Shown: positions 34,875 through 43,867 of the stretch, one piece after another | Numbering within the stretch: the stretch's first letter is position 1 | How the letters are laid out: each line of letters opens with the position of its first letter | Assembly: GCF_016908775.1 (NCBI RefSeq) | Contig: NZ_JAFBEP010000012.1 | Location: forward strand, 19,190 to 83,189 | Length of the DNA: 64,000 bases | Source of the DNA: Defluviitalea raffinosedens | GTDB taxonomy: Bacteria; Bacillota; Clostridia; Lachnospirales; Defluviitaleaceae | Reading direction: 5' to 3' | Program-made: the position numbers and the translations under genes | Notes under the pieces: model-generated | The model's input: the letters and a program-made list of their open reading frames with translations, nothing else | Told to the model about the DNA's origin: nothing | Database searches by the model: none

Positions 34875-35838
34875 TCTGAACCATTTCATTTGGAAGAGAA
34901 ATAATTTCAGAATATAAAATATCGTGAAAATCAACATTTGCCTTTTCATCTGTATTTGAAGACATTGGTGACTTGATTGAACGACTGCTTTTGATAAAAA
35001 GTTCAATATCTTTAGTATCTAAATTTGGATAAATCTTTTTCGTCAATATATTCCCCTTGGAGATGAAAAAAAGTTTGTGTCCGTTAGTAATTGGTATTTT
35101 CAGTAAGATATCCTTTGATATCAAATCTTTATAACGCCATATGCCTTCACTGATGTATTCCAATCCCTGCATGAGATCTCTATATTTTGCTGCACTTTCA
35201 TATTTATATTGCATAGAGCATTCTTTCATTTTCTCTTCTAACTTACTCATTAAAAGTACCATTTTTGTGTTGTCTGAAAAAATTTCTAACAAAACAGCCT
35301 TGTTTTGATTAAAAGCATTTTGATCCATGGGCGAGGACATGACATGGTATTCAAATTCATAGCTTCCGTTTCTTTTAACAAGAGGGAAAATGGATTTAAA
35401 GGAATTGATGATATTTAAAAGAGTGGATCTTTTTCTAAAAGGCCCATAGGTATTTTCTTCCCTCTGATGGACAACAGATAAGGCGTTAAATCTATTATAG
35501 TTTTCTACTTTTAAATAAACATATTTCTGATCATTTTTCATCTGAGAGTTGAAACTAGGCTTTATTTCTTTAATCAATTGACATTCTAAGAGACGGGCTT
35601 CTAAATGCGTATCAGTTACGATGTAGTCTATATCATCGATGAACAGAACTAATTTTTGGACTTTTTCCCATTTTGGGTTATCCACAAAGTATGATTTTAC
35701 TCTTTTTATAAGGCATTTGCTTTTACCAATATAAATGATATTGCCTTTTGAATCCAACATTTTATAAATTCCTGGGAGAGCAGGAATTTGATTAAGTTTT
35801 TCCCTTAGCTTTTCTGTAATTTCTATCAAGATATTCAC
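34849..35838 (-). CDS. UvrC-like GIY-YIG endonuclease lacking the C-terminal half
   Basis: A 329-residue protein. The N-terminal GIY-YIG nuclease is clear (PGIYKMLDSKGNIIYIGKSK, then LEARLLECQLIKEIKPSFN with the metal-binding Glu). A UVR-like motif near residues 205-230 (LEEKMKECSMQYKYESAAKY) is the UvrB-contact type. The RNase-H-like 5' nuclease and HhH domains of full UvrC (about 600 residues) are absent. The start is GTG 35838 or TTG 35829; AAAGGTG fits the latter better. It resembles Cho-type single-incision nucleases and may serve repair. It is convergent with the pilus operon. Confidence 0.75.
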   Translation of the reverse strand: MNILIEITEKLREKLNQIPALPGIYKMLDSKGNIIYIGKSKCLIKRVKSYFVDNPKWEKVQKLVLFIDDIDYIVTDTHLEARLLECQLIKEIKPSFNSQMKNDQKYVYLKVENYNRFNALSVVHQREENTYGPFRKRSTLLNIINSFKSIFPLVKRNGSYEFEYHVMSSPMDQNAFNQNKAVLLEIFSDNTKMVLLMSKLEEKMKECSMQYKYESAAKYRDLMQGLEYISEGIWRYKDLISKDILLKIPITNGHKLFFISKGNILTKKIYPNLDTKDIELFIKSSRSIKSPMSSNTDEKANVDFHDILYSEIISLPNEMVQIISPEQEI

Positions 35839-35998
35839 CTTTTCTATATTAAGTCAATTCATGTAGTAAATATTATACACTAAATATTGAATAAATAGCA
35901 GAAAAAGTAGAAAGAACGATTGATTGAATCTTAGCAAGTGAAAGGATATAATAGTTTTTAGATGCGAAAGAATAAATTTAAGGGCGAGGAGGTTCAAT

Positions 35999-36889
35999 AT
36001 GGAAAAGCAAGGGAAAGCTATATCTGAAGAAACAAAGCAGTTTATTCTCAAACTTCAGCAAAATGAAGTAACAGACAGAGCCATTTATCTGAATTTGGCA
36101 AAACGGGTAAAAAAGCAATCAGAAAAAGAAACCTTGCAGCGAATAGCTGAGGAAGAAGGAGTACATTGTGAAATTTGGGAGAAATATACCAATAAAAAAT
36201 TAACACCCCAGAAGTTAAAAGTTTGGCTTTATGCTGCTATAAGTTTTATTCTGGGATATACTTTTGCCATTAAAATTATGGAAAAGGGAGAAAAGGATGT
36301 ACAATACATTTATTCAAACCTGGCTCAAGAAGTTCCAGAAGCAGAGCAGATCCTTAAAGATGAAGAAATACATGAACAGGCCCTGATCGATTTATTAGAT
36401 GAAGAAAGACTGCAATATGTGGGGTCAATGGTACTGGGACTTAATGATGCTTTGGTAGAGCTGACAGGAACATTGGCAGGCTTAAGTTTTGCTTTACAAG
36501 ATAACAGATTAGTAGCACTTTCAGGATTGATTACAGGAATTTCGGCGACATTGTCCATGGCTTCGTCAGAGTATTTATCTGCCCGTTCAGAAGGAAATAC
36601 CAATGCGTTAAAGTCTTCGCTATACACAGGAATTATGTATATCTTTGCAGTGGTTTTACTGGTGTTGCCATATCTTGTGTTGCCCAGTGACCAATTTGTT
36701 CCTGCACTAATGATTATGCTGGTTATTGTTGTAGCCATAATTTTTTCATTTACATATTATATTTCTGTTGCAAAGGATTTGCCTTTTAAAAAGAGATTTT
36801 TGGAAATGGCTGTAATTAGTTTGTCAGTTGCAGCGTTGTCCTTTGGAGTAGGAATTTTAGTAAAACAGTTTTTAGGAATAGATGTTTAA
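35999..36889 (+). CDS. Ferritin-like/VIT1-CCC1 family metal transporter
   Basis: A 296-residue fusion. Residues 1-140 are rubrerythrin-like, with repeated Glu and His (AEEEGVHCEIWEKY; LKDEEIHEQALIDLL) suited to binding iron, and one membrane helix near residues 75-97. The C-terminal half has the VIT1 signature (VLGLNDALVELTGTLAGLSFAL, MASSEYLSARSEG) and four membrane segments. Such erythrin-VIT1 proteins move ferrous iron or manganese across the membrane. GAGGAGG precedes ATG 35999. It is a single gene. Confidence 0.82.
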   Translation: MEKQGKAISEETKQFILKLQQNEVTDRAIYLNLAKRVKKQSEKETLQRIAEEEGVHCEIWEKYTNKKLTPQKLKVWLYAAISFILGYTFAIKIMEKGEKDVQYIYSNLAQEVPEAEQILKDEEIHEQALIDLLDEERLQYVGSMVLGLNDALVELTGTLAGLSFALQDNRLVALSGLITGISATLSMASSEYLSARSEGNTNALKSSLYTGIMYIFAVVLLVLPYLVLPSDQFVPALMIMLVIVVAIIFSFTYYISVAKDLPFKKRFLEMAVISLSVAALSFGVGILVKQFLGIDV

Positions 36890-36953
36890 TAGGAATTGAA
36901 TAGATTTCTAAAAATAATTTAGAAAAGATATAGATAAATTTTTATCATTAGTG

Positions 36954-36959
36954 TATAAT
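36954..36959 (+). promoter_or_regulatory. -10 box for tRNA-Glu
   Basis: A perfect TATAAT lies 17 nt before the tRNA. At 17-bp spacing the upstream hexamer TAGATA (36931-36936) is a weak -35. Confidence 0.5.
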
Positions 36960-36975
36960 GTTATTGTTATTTTTA

Positions 36976-37047
36976 GGCTCATTGGTCAAGTGGTTAAGAC
37001 GCCACCCTCTCACGGTGGAAACAGGGGTTCGAATCCCCTATGAGTCA
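36976..37047 (+). tRNA. tRNA-Glu (CTC)
   Basis: A complete cloverleaf. The acceptor arm GGCTCAT pairs with ATGAGTC (one G-U). The anticodon stem CCACC/GGTGG encloses the loop CTCTCAC with anticodon CTC, reading GAG. The T arm is AGGGG/CCCCT around TTCGAAT. Discriminator A is at 37047; CCA is not encoded. It lies just upstream of glutamyl-tRNA synthetase. Confidence 0.93.
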
Positions 37048-37138
37048 TTAAACGTAAGGGGCGGTTTTTTTTGTTTGAAATGAAACAAAGAAACCGTCTT
37101 AATTTTTACTATTCATTAATTAAATGGAGGAGAATTCA

Positions 37139-38782
37139 ATGGACTATAAGAAACTCGCTGATTTGCTTTTCCCTAATATAACAAAAACGGTATCTTATTA
37201 TGAAGAAACCGTATTCCCCAAAAGGGATTTAAAAGAGGGAGCTGTTGTGACCAGACTTGCACCAAGTCCTACGGGCTTTATTCATCTGGGAAATTTATAC
37301 GGAGCTTTTGTAGATGAGCGTTTGGCGCATCAAAATGGCGGCATATTTATGCTTCGTATTGAAGATACGGATGATAAACGTAAGGTAGAAGGAGCAATTG
37401 AAACAATTATATCTTCTCTGGAGTATTTCGATTTAAAATTCGATGAAGGTGTAACTGTTAATGGAGAAATTGGTCATTACGGACCTTACTATCAAAGCCA
37501 TCGAGCTGAAATTTACCAAACCGTTGCGAAGTATTTGGTTGAACAAGGCAGAGCATATCCTTGTTTTTGTACAGAAGAAGAATTATCAGAGGTAAGAAAG
37601 CAACAGGAAGCTGAAAAGGTTACTCCTGGTTATTACGGTAAATGGGCTAAGGATAGAGATTTAACCCTTGAAGAAATAGAAAAGCGATTGAAGAATAAGG
37701 AAAGTTTTGTTCTGAGATTCAAATCTATGGGAAGTGAAGAAGGAAGATTTGAAATAGAGGATGCTATAAGAGGCACTCTTTCCATGCCGGAAAATTTTCA
37801 GGATATAGTACTTTTAAAATCCAATGGCATACCCACATATCACTTTGCCCATGTTGTGGATGATCATTTGATGAGGGTTACCCATGTTGTCAGGGGAGAA
37901 GAATGGCTTTCAACCCTGCCTATTCACTATGAATTATTTAAAACTCTGGGTTGGGAGCTTCCAATATATTGCCATACAGCCCATATGATGAAAATAGATA
38001 ATGGTGTAAAGAGGAAATTATCCAAAAGAAAAGATCCTGAAATGGGATTGGGCTACTATATGGAACTGGGATATTTCCCGGCGGCGGTTAGAGAATATCT
38101 GTTAACCATCCTGAATTCTAATTTTGAAGAATGGAGAATGGCAAATCCAGACAGCAATATTAGTGAATTTAAATTTAGTTTAAACAAAATGAGTATTTCA
38201 GGGGCATTGTTTGATTTAAATAAACTCAATGACATCAGCAAAGATGTTTTGGTAAAAATCCCTGTTGAAGAAATCTATAGCTTTTTACTTGACTGGGCTA
38301 AGAAATATAAACAGGAAATCGTAAGCAATTTAACCGAGCATAAAGATTCTGTAATCAAATTATTATCTGTAGGAAGAGACGGTGCAAAACCTCGTAAAGA
38401 TTTAATTTATTGTGAACAGATCTTTGATTTTATTAAATATTTCTTTGATGAGTATTTTGAAATCGTTGATCCTTATCCTCAAAACATTGATGAAGAAGAA
38501 GCAAAAAAATTACTGAAAGCATATCTTGAAACCTATGATCATAATGACGACCAAACCCAATGGTTTGAAAAAATCCGTGAAATCGCTGAGCAAAACGGAT
38601 ACGCAGCTAAACCTAAGGACTATAAGAAAAATCCGGATATGTATAAAGGTCATGTAGGGGATGTAAGTACGGTTATACGATTGGCTATTGTAGGACGAGC
38701 ATCCTCACCGGATGTTTGGGAAATTCAGCAGATTTTAGGTGAAAAGAAAGTTCGAGAAAGAATAAAAAAAGCTGCTATGTAG
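37139..38782 (+). CDS. gltX: Glutamyl-tRNA synthetase
   Basis: A 547-residue class I synthetase from ATG 37139, with GGAGGAG 6 nt upstream; an in-frame ATG at 37124 overlaps that site. The HIGH motif is in APSPTGFIHLGNLYGAF and the KMSKS motif appears as KRKLSKRKDPE. RIEDTD and VVDDHLMRVTHVVRGEEW are the Glu- and tRNA-binding segments. It charges tRNA-Glu, whose gene lies 91 nt upstream. The length is above the bacterial average (about 490), mostly through the C-terminal anticodon-binding part. It is followed by a terminator at 38802-38847. Confidence 0.92.
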   Translation: MDYKKLADLLFPNITKTVSYYEETVFPKRDLKEGAVVTRLAPSPTGFIHLGNLYGAFVDERLAHQNGGIFMLRIEDTDDKRKVEGAIETIISSLEYFDLKFDEGVTVNGEIGHYGPYYQSHRAEIYQTVAKYLVEQGRAYPCFCTEEELSEVRKQQEAEKVTPGYYGKWAKDRDLTLEEIEKRLKNKESFVLRFKSMGSEEGRFEIEDAIRGTLSMPENFQDIVLLKSNGIPTYHFAHVVDDHLMRVTHVVRGEEWLSTLPIHYELFKTLGWELPIYCHTAHMMKIDNGVKRKLSKRKDPEMGLGYYMELGYFPAAVREYLLTILNSNFEEWRMANPDSNISEFKFSLNKMSISGALFDLNKLNDISKDVLVKIPVEEIYSFLLDWAKKYKQEIVSNLTEHKDSVIKLLSVGRDGAKPRKDLIYCEQIFDFIKYFFDEYFEIVDPYPQNIDEEEAKKLLKAYLETYDHNDDQTQWFEKIREIAEQNGYAAKPKDYKKNPDMYKGHVGDVSTVIRLAIVGRASSPDVWEIQQILGEKKVRERIKKAAM

Positions 38783-38801
38783 TAAATTAATAGATAGATA
38801 A

Positions 38802-38847
38802 AAAACCTCCAAAGTCTACTGTAATGACATTGGAGGTTTTTTTATTT
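38802..38847 (+). terminator. Rho-independent terminator after gltX
   Basis: AAAACCTCCAA at 38802-38812 and TTGGAGGTTTT at 38830-38840 form a perfect 11-bp stem followed by a T-rich tract. Confidence 0.8.
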
Positions 38848-38941
38848 TTTATATATGAAAGACTGATTTTTTTCTGGGGACAATAAATAATATAAAGCAG
38901 TTGAAGCATCTTATATTTCATTATAAAAGGAGAGACAATCA

Positions 38942-39547
38942 ATGAGCAAGCTGCTATATATTAAAGTCAATGCAAAACCGGAAGGCATATCCAGGACCTT
39001 TAAGATTTCTGATCACTTTATCGGTGCATATGTTCAAACGCACCCGAGCGATGAAATCATTACTTTGGATTTGTATAAAGAGGGCATAAAGTTTTTATCG
39101 GCAGAGGATATTCAATCGATCTACGGGCATAAAACTGAAGAAAGCAAAAAACATCCTGTTTTGAAATATGCCTATCAATTTGCTGAAGCGGACAAATATG
39201 TTATTGCAGAACCCATGTGGAATTTGAGTATCCCGGCTATACTAAAGGCATATATCGATTATATTACTGTTTCTGGGATTACGTTTAACTATACTGAAGA
39301 TGGCCCTGTAGGCTTATGTAAAGGAAAGAAGGCAGTCCATATTACAACTCGAGGTGGGCAGTATTTAGTAGAGCTCAAGGCAGCATTTGAAATGGGGGAC
39401 AGATATTTAAGGACGATATTTGGTTTCTTTGGAATTACTGATTTTACCACCATAGTTGCTGAGGAACTGGATATCGTAGGAAAAGATGTGGATGCGATTG
39501 TAGAAAATGCCATACAGAAAGCTCAAGAACTAGCTAAAACTTTTTAA
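38942..39547 (+). CDS. azoR: FMN-dependent NADH:quinone reductase/azoreductase
   Basis: A 201-residue flavodoxin-fold protein of the AzoR family. The phosphate-binding N-terminus is LLYIKVNAKPEGISRTFKIS. The FMN contacts PMWNLSIPAILKAYIDYI and TTRGGQY, and FGFFGITDF near the C-terminus, are typical. It would reduce quinones or azo compounds with NADH as a detoxifying enzyme in the cytoplasm. AAAGGAGAG precedes ATG 38942, and a terminator follows at 39592-39622. It appears to be monocistronic. Confidence 0.88.
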   Translation: MSKLLYIKVNAKPEGISRTFKISDHFIGAYVQTHPSDEIITLDLYKEGIKFLSAEDIQSIYGHKTEESKKHPVLKYAYQFAEADKYVIAEPMWNLSIPAILKAYIDYITVSGITFNYTEDGPVGLCKGKKAVHITTRGGQYLVELKAAFEMGDRYLRTIFGFFGITDFTTIVAEELDIVGKDVDAIVENAIQKAQELAKTF

Positions 39548-39591
39548 TGAACATGAATATCGATGATTTAATAAATATGTAAAATAAATAA

Positions 39592-39622
39592 CCGGCAGTG
39601 ACATTCACCTTGCCGGCTTTTT
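39592..39622. terminator. Terminator between azoR and the convergent oxidoreductase
   Basis: CCGGCAGTG at 39592-39600 pairs with CAC and TGCCGG at 39606-39616 (2-nt bulge) and is followed by a T-rich tail. Confidence 0.65.
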
Positions 39623-39695
39623 ACTTTAAAATAAGAAAATTCGTTTTAACTTGCAAAGGACCAAAATGTTTTACTTCTCAAGTGCCCTAATCGCT

Positions 39696-40685
39696 TTATT
39701 GCTGATCTGCAGGGAAAAGTATACCAGCAAATTTGCGTGCTTTTTCAAGGACTTTCATTACGGAACGCGTATGCTCAAGCCATTTATAGCAAGTATCATA
39801 GTCTTGTTCATTAACGACTTTAGTAAAGCTTTCGAATTCATAAACAAGATGATTATCGCTTTCCTGAAGGTTGATGGTTTTGCTGGTTTGACCAATAGTT
39901 ATGATCAGTTCTTCGCATCTGCTTACATGACTATTGATTTTGAGGGTTCCATCTTTGCCCTGAACATAGGCAAAACCTTTGCTTTCACTGTCTTTTGCAG
40001 CGACAGCAGAACAAGCAAAGTTAGGATACTGTAAAATAGCAATCCCGGATGTATCAATGCCATTTTCTGCTTTTTTGGGGAAATAGGAAACGGATTCTGG
40101 CTCTCCGAAGAGGCCAACAATGAAGTGGATATTATAGACATTAATATCCATAAGTGCTCCTCCAGAGAACTCTGGATTAAATATATTGGGCGTTTCACCG
40201 TTTTTAAACGCATCGTAACGGCTGGAATATTGGGAGAAGTTCGTCTGCACCACCGATAACTCTCCTATTTCTTTCATATGTTCTTTTAAAGCTTTCATAT
40301 TGGGAAGATGACAGGTTGTAATTGCTTCAAATAAAAATTTTCTTTTTTCTTTTGCAATTTGCACCAAATGCTCGGTTTCTTTTACAGTGGAAGTGAAGGG
40401 TTTTTCTACGATGGCATTTTTCCCGGCATTCAGTATTTTTAGTGCATAGTCATAATGTAGACTATTTGGCAATGCAATATATACGGTGTCAATTGTATCG
40501 TCCTTTAAAAATTTTTCGAAATCCGTATAGCATTTTTCTAAATGAAACTTTTTTGCGATCGCTTCACCTTCTTTGGCACTTACAGGTCTGTTATAGATGG
40601 CAATAGCCTGAGAGCCTGAGACTTTAGAAATTGCGTCTAAGCATTTTTCTACAATTGGACCATGTCCCATCACACCTATTTTCAT
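39696..40685 (-). CDS. Gfo/Idh/MocA-family oxidoreductase
   Basis: A 329-residue NAD(P)-dependent oxidoreductase. The N-terminal Rossmann fold begins MKIGVMGHGPIVEKCLDA, and the EKPF motif (NAIVEKPFTSTVKETEHLV) carries the Lys that contacts substrate. The C-terminal alpha/beta domain starts near residue 120 (ISFSQYSSRYD-like region, NIHFIVGLFGEP). ACAGGAGGAAAG precedes ATG 40685. These enzymes act on sugars, inositols or related polyols; the substrate cannot be told from this sequence. It is a single gene transcribed toward azoR. Confidence 0.82.
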   Translation of the reverse strand: MKIGVMGHGPIVEKCLDAISKVSGSQAIAIYNRPVSAKEGEAIAKKFHLEKCYTDFEKFLKDDTIDTVYIALPNSLHYDYALKILNAGKNAIVEKPFTSTVKETEHLVQIAKEKRKFLFEAITTCHLPNMKALKEHMKEIGELSVVQTNFSQYSSRYDAFKNGETPNIFNPEFSGGALMDINVYNIHFIVGLFGEPESVSYFPKKAENGIDTSGIAILQYPNFACSAVAAKDSESKGFAYVQGKDGTLKINSHVSRCEELIITIGQTSKTINLQESDNHLVYEFESFTKVVNEQDYDTCYKWLEHTRSVMKVLEKARKFAGILFPADQQ

Positions 40686-40819
40686 ATCAACTTTCCTCCT
40701 GTTAAATTTGAATTAAATCAATTATTTCATAAGATACGCGCTTCTGCAATATGGTCTAACTTTTTTTCTCAATTCATTATTGACAATTAATGAGGGTGCA
40801 AACCAAGCAAAACCTAAAA

Positions 40820-40878
40820 TGTATAAATTACCCATATTTTAATAAAAACAACGGTCTAATTTGTATAAATTATCCATA
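40820..40878 (+). repeat. Pair of 17-bp direct repeats in promoter region
   Basis: TGTATAAATTACCCATA (40820-40836) and TGTATAAATTATCCATA (40862-40878) differ at one base and are 42 bp apart. They sit 65-125 bp before ATG 40944 in the divergent gap. They may be binding sites for one regulator, or two -10-like elements. Confidence 0.4.
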
Positions 40879-40943
40879 CCGATGACAGCAATAATATGCT
40901 ATATTTGATTAATGGAAGAAAGATCAATTCAAGGAGGGTTATA

Positions 40944-42740
40944 ATGAGAAACTGGATCAAAAAATTCATACAGTTTAATATATTACTGGGATTTTTATTT
41001 ACTGTTTTAAGTAGTACAGTATTTGGAATGGAAGAGCAGATCAATCGGGCAGTGGTTTTTCCGATTGATTACAAAGGAAAGGCGTTTATTAATGGAGAAT
41101 ATGTATCTTTTAATGGGGATGAAAAGATTTATCTTAAAGATAATACCACTTACGTACCACTTCGATTAATGACGTATCTTATTAGCAACGACGAAGAGCA
41201 TTGGGAGGCTCAATGGGACGGAGCCAAGCCTAATGAAGTCGTTTTGGTGTGTACATATATGGAGAAAATTGATCAAGGAGGATGGATGAATACAGGAAAG
41301 CCTCAGACTTCTATTAAGCTTACTGTAGACAGCAAAACAATGATTTCTAAGGGGCAAATGATCGAATTAAGCGCAACCCCTAAAAAAATCAACGGGAGAA
41401 TTGTTCTTCCAATCAGAGCCATTGGTGAGGTATTGAATAGAGAAATTGCTTTTAAAGACGGATTAATTTTTATTTCAAAAGAACCCCTTAAGCTTAATGA
41501 CAAACAAGCGGACGCCATCATTAATGAAATAAAAGAAAGATTTTGGGATACCAGTAAGAAAGTTAAAAAATATAAAGTTGTGGAAGATGACGAGGAGCTT
41601 ATAGCTGCACAAAATGTTAATGGAAAAACGTATTTCAACGTTGTTGGATACAATTCCAGCAGTCAAATTTGGATTCAAAAGCTTTATACCCAGGGAGAGA
41701 AAGGTCCGGTATTGCTGAAGGAAATAAAAAATTACGTTTCAGTGAGGGAGCCCTTTGTTGAAGATGTTTTTTATTATGGAGAAGAGAAACAGGGACAAGT
41801 GGTTTTGAATGAATATAATTTAAATACGAAGCAAACTCGTCAAATTGGCGAACTGGATATAAAAGGTCATGATTTTTCAGCGATAGTAAAAATCATTCCT
41901 AAAGAAAACAAGATTTACTTCATAGCTCATTATGGAGATTATACTATGGGTGGCGAGACATTATATGTTGTGGAGAATGGAAAGGTTGAAGAACTCACGG
42001 GGGCTAAACAGTTTGGAAGCATTATTATAGAAAATGGCAAAATATATTACAGCAACATAAATTTTATGGGGAATCCTACAAATAACTTATTTGAATATGA
42101 TGAAAATTCCAGAACAGAAAAAAGATTGGGGGAAGAAGGGTATACCTATGATGTAAACAGGAGAGAAACCCTTTATAGTGTTGCTAATAGTTTAAAACTT
42201 CTAGAAAATAAGTTATATACCCTTGGCTATCTGGAACAAAGCGATCAACTACCTTGCCTTTACAGCATTGATTTACAAACAGGTGCAACTAAAAAGCTTA
42301 GTCTTCCAACTTCGCAATTTTGGATCGTAAATGACAAAATATACTATATAGAGGCTACGGCCCAAACTCTTATTACAATAGATTTAGAAGGTAATGGTAA
42401 GAAGACATTAATCAATAAGCCTATAGCCCAGGCAAAATTTAACGGAAAAAGTTTCTATTATACTCTTTTAAGTAATAATAACGATTTAGCTGCGGGATTT
42501 TATAAGTACACATTGGATACTAATGAAACAGCAAGCCTTAGTTCAAAACGAGTGAAAGATTTTTATATTGGTTCTTCAAAGATTGGCTATATAACAACTG
42601 GATATGATGCAGGAATTTATCTGATACAAGACGGTAAAACGATTGGTATAGAGAAAGATCCTGCTTATGATTATCTGTTTGCCGGAGAGCAAATGATTAT
42701 TATAAATGTAAAGGATAATAAATTAGAAATATTGAAGTAA
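40944..42740 (+). CDS. Secreted stalk-domain (copper amine oxidase N-like) protein with DUF5050-like repeats
   Basis: A 598-residue exported protein. ATG 40944 has AAGGAGGG 5 nt upstream; an in-frame ATG at 40896 lacks one. The signal peptide is near residues 10-32 (FIQFNILLGFLFTVLSSTVFG). Residues about 40-190 form two stalk domains (TTYVPLRLMTYL; GRIVLPIRAIGEVLNREI) known as Cu_amine_oxidN1. The C-terminal 380 residues contain repeated short beta units such as YFIAHYGDYTMGG, IYYSNINFMG and YYTLLSNNNDLA, like a DUF5050 beta-propeller. It is probably cell-wall associated. The function is unknown. Confidence 0.78.
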   Translation: MRNWIKKFIQFNILLGFLFTVLSSTVFGMEEQINRAVVFPIDYKGKAFINGEYVSFNGDEKIYLKDNTTYVPLRLMTYLISNDEEHWEAQWDGAKPNEVVLVCTYMEKIDQGGWMNTGKPQTSIKLTVDSKTMISKGQMIELSATPKKINGRIVLPIRAIGEVLNREIAFKDGLIFISKEPLKLNDKQADAIINEIKERFWDTSKKVKKYKVVEDDEELIAAQNVNGKTYFNVVGYNSSSQIWIQKLYTQGEKGPVLLKEIKNYVSVREPFVEDVFYYGEEKQGQVVLNEYNLNTKQTRQIGELDIKGHDFSAIVKIIPKENKIYFIAHYGDYTMGGETLYVVENGKVEELTGAKQFGSIIIENGKIYYSNINFMGNPTNNLFEYDENSRTEKRLGEEGYTYDVNRRETLYSVANSLKLLENKLYTLGYLEQSDQLPCLYSIDLQTGATKKLSLPTSQFWIVNDKIYYIEATAQTLITIDLEGNGKKTLINKPIAQAKFNGKSFYYTLLSNNNDLAAGFYKYTLDTNETASLSSKRVKDFYIGSSKIGYITTGYDAGIYLIQDGKTIGIEKDPAYDYLFAGEQMIIINVKDNKLEILK

Positions 42741-42764
42741 AACATAGATTAATCAATCATTGAA

Positions 42765-42806
42765 AAATTCGGTTAAGATGATTCTTCTTAACCGAATTTT
42801 TTGTGC
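42765..42806 (+). terminator. Rho-independent terminator
   Basis: AAATTCGGTTAAG at 42765-42777 pairs perfectly with CTTAACCGAATTT at 42787-42799, followed by TTT. It ends the stalk-domain gene. The rest of the gap to uppP is AT-rich with no other feature I can support. Confidence 0.8.
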
Positions 42807-43002
42807 CACAAATAAGATCAAGAAGATTGAAATTAAGAATATCTTAAAATTTTCGTTATTTAATTTTTAAGTTATTTATATAATAATGAATATATTATTT
42901 TCTTTAATGACAGTGGATATTTTATTGCATTATCCAATAATATCTAGTAAAGTAAAAGAGTTAAGAGCAAAAATTAATTTTCGAAAGCGTGGAGGTAGTA
43001 AG

Positions 43003-43827
43003 ATGTTTTTAATTGAGTTATTGAAAGTTATTATTCTGGGAATCGTGGAAGGGATTACGGAATGGCTGCCCATAAGCAGTACAGGACATATGATATTAGT
43101 TGAAGAATTTATTCATTTAAATGCTTCAGATGCATTTAAGGAAATGTTTTTTGTGGTGATTCAACTGGGTGCCATTCTGGCTGTTGTGCTTCTTTATTTT
43201 AATAAGCTCAATCCTTTTTCACCAAGCAAAACCAAAAAGGAAAAGAAAGAAACAATGGAAATTTGGTTTAAAGTAATTGTCGGCGTCCTTCCGGCTGGAA
43301 TATTGGGTGTATTATTTGACGACTGGTTGGATGAACATTTTTATAACTATCAGGTCGTAGCCATTACTTTGATCCTTTATGGAATACTCTTTATCATCGT
43401 AGAAAATCGCAACAAAGGTAAAAAGCCTAAAATTAAAAATTTTGATCAATTATCTTATGCTACTGCTTTTTCAATAGGGCTGTTTCAGGTATTATCCTTA
43501 ATTCCAGGAACATCTCGCTCTGGGGCAACGATTCTGGGTGCGATTATTCTTGGTACATCCCGTCATATCGCAGCTGAATACTCATTTTTCTTATCTATTC
43601 CGGTAATGTTCGGGGCAAGCTTATTAAAGCTGCTAAAGTTTGGATTTAGTTTTACAGGAATGGAAATAACTATTTTGCTGACAGGTATGTTTGTAGCGTT
43701 TGTTGTATCAGTGATTGCTATTCGATTTTTGCTAAGATACATAAAAAATAATGATTTTAAAGCCTTTGGATGGTATCGTATTGTTTTGGGTATTTTAGTT
43801 ATTGGATATTTTCTTCTGTCTGCATAA
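43003..43827 (+). CDS. uppP: Undecaprenyl-diphosphatase UppP (BacA)
   Basis: A 274-residue membrane phosphatase that recycles undecaprenyl pyrophosphate for cell-wall synthesis; loss or excess alters bacitracin resistance. ATG 43003 has GGAGGT upstream; an in-frame ATG at 42886 has none. The two catalytic motifs are present: [17 protein letters not shown] and [14 protein letters not shown]. About eight membrane segments are predicted and the length is standard. It is not obviously in an operon; tag starts 40 nt downstream. Confidence 0.92.
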   Translation: MFLIELLKVIILGIVEGITEWLPISSTGHMILVEEFIHLNASDAFKEMFFVVIQLGAILAVVLLYFNKLNPFSPSKTKKEKKETMEIWFKVIVGVLPAGILGVLFDDWLDEHFYNYQVVAITLILYGILFIIVENRNKGKKPKIKNFDQLSYATAFSIGLFQVLSLIPGTSRSGATILGAIILGTSRHIAAEYSFFLSIPVMFGASLLKLLKFGFSFTGMEITILLTGMFVAFVVSVIAIRFLLRYIKNNDFKAFGWYRIVLGILVIGYFLLSA

Positions 43828-43867
43828 TATTTAAAAACATTCTGTTTTCTGGTAAGTGGTGATTGAG

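Noticed and set aside
36325..36738. 137-residue open frame on the minus strand
   Set aside because: Antisense to the ferritin-like/VIT1 gene. The Ser/Thr/Ala-rich product is a typical shadow of membrane-segment codons.
39651..40034. 127-residue plus-strand frame
   Set aside because: Antisense to the Gfo/Idh/MocA oxidoreductase, which has a full motif set and a good ribosome site.
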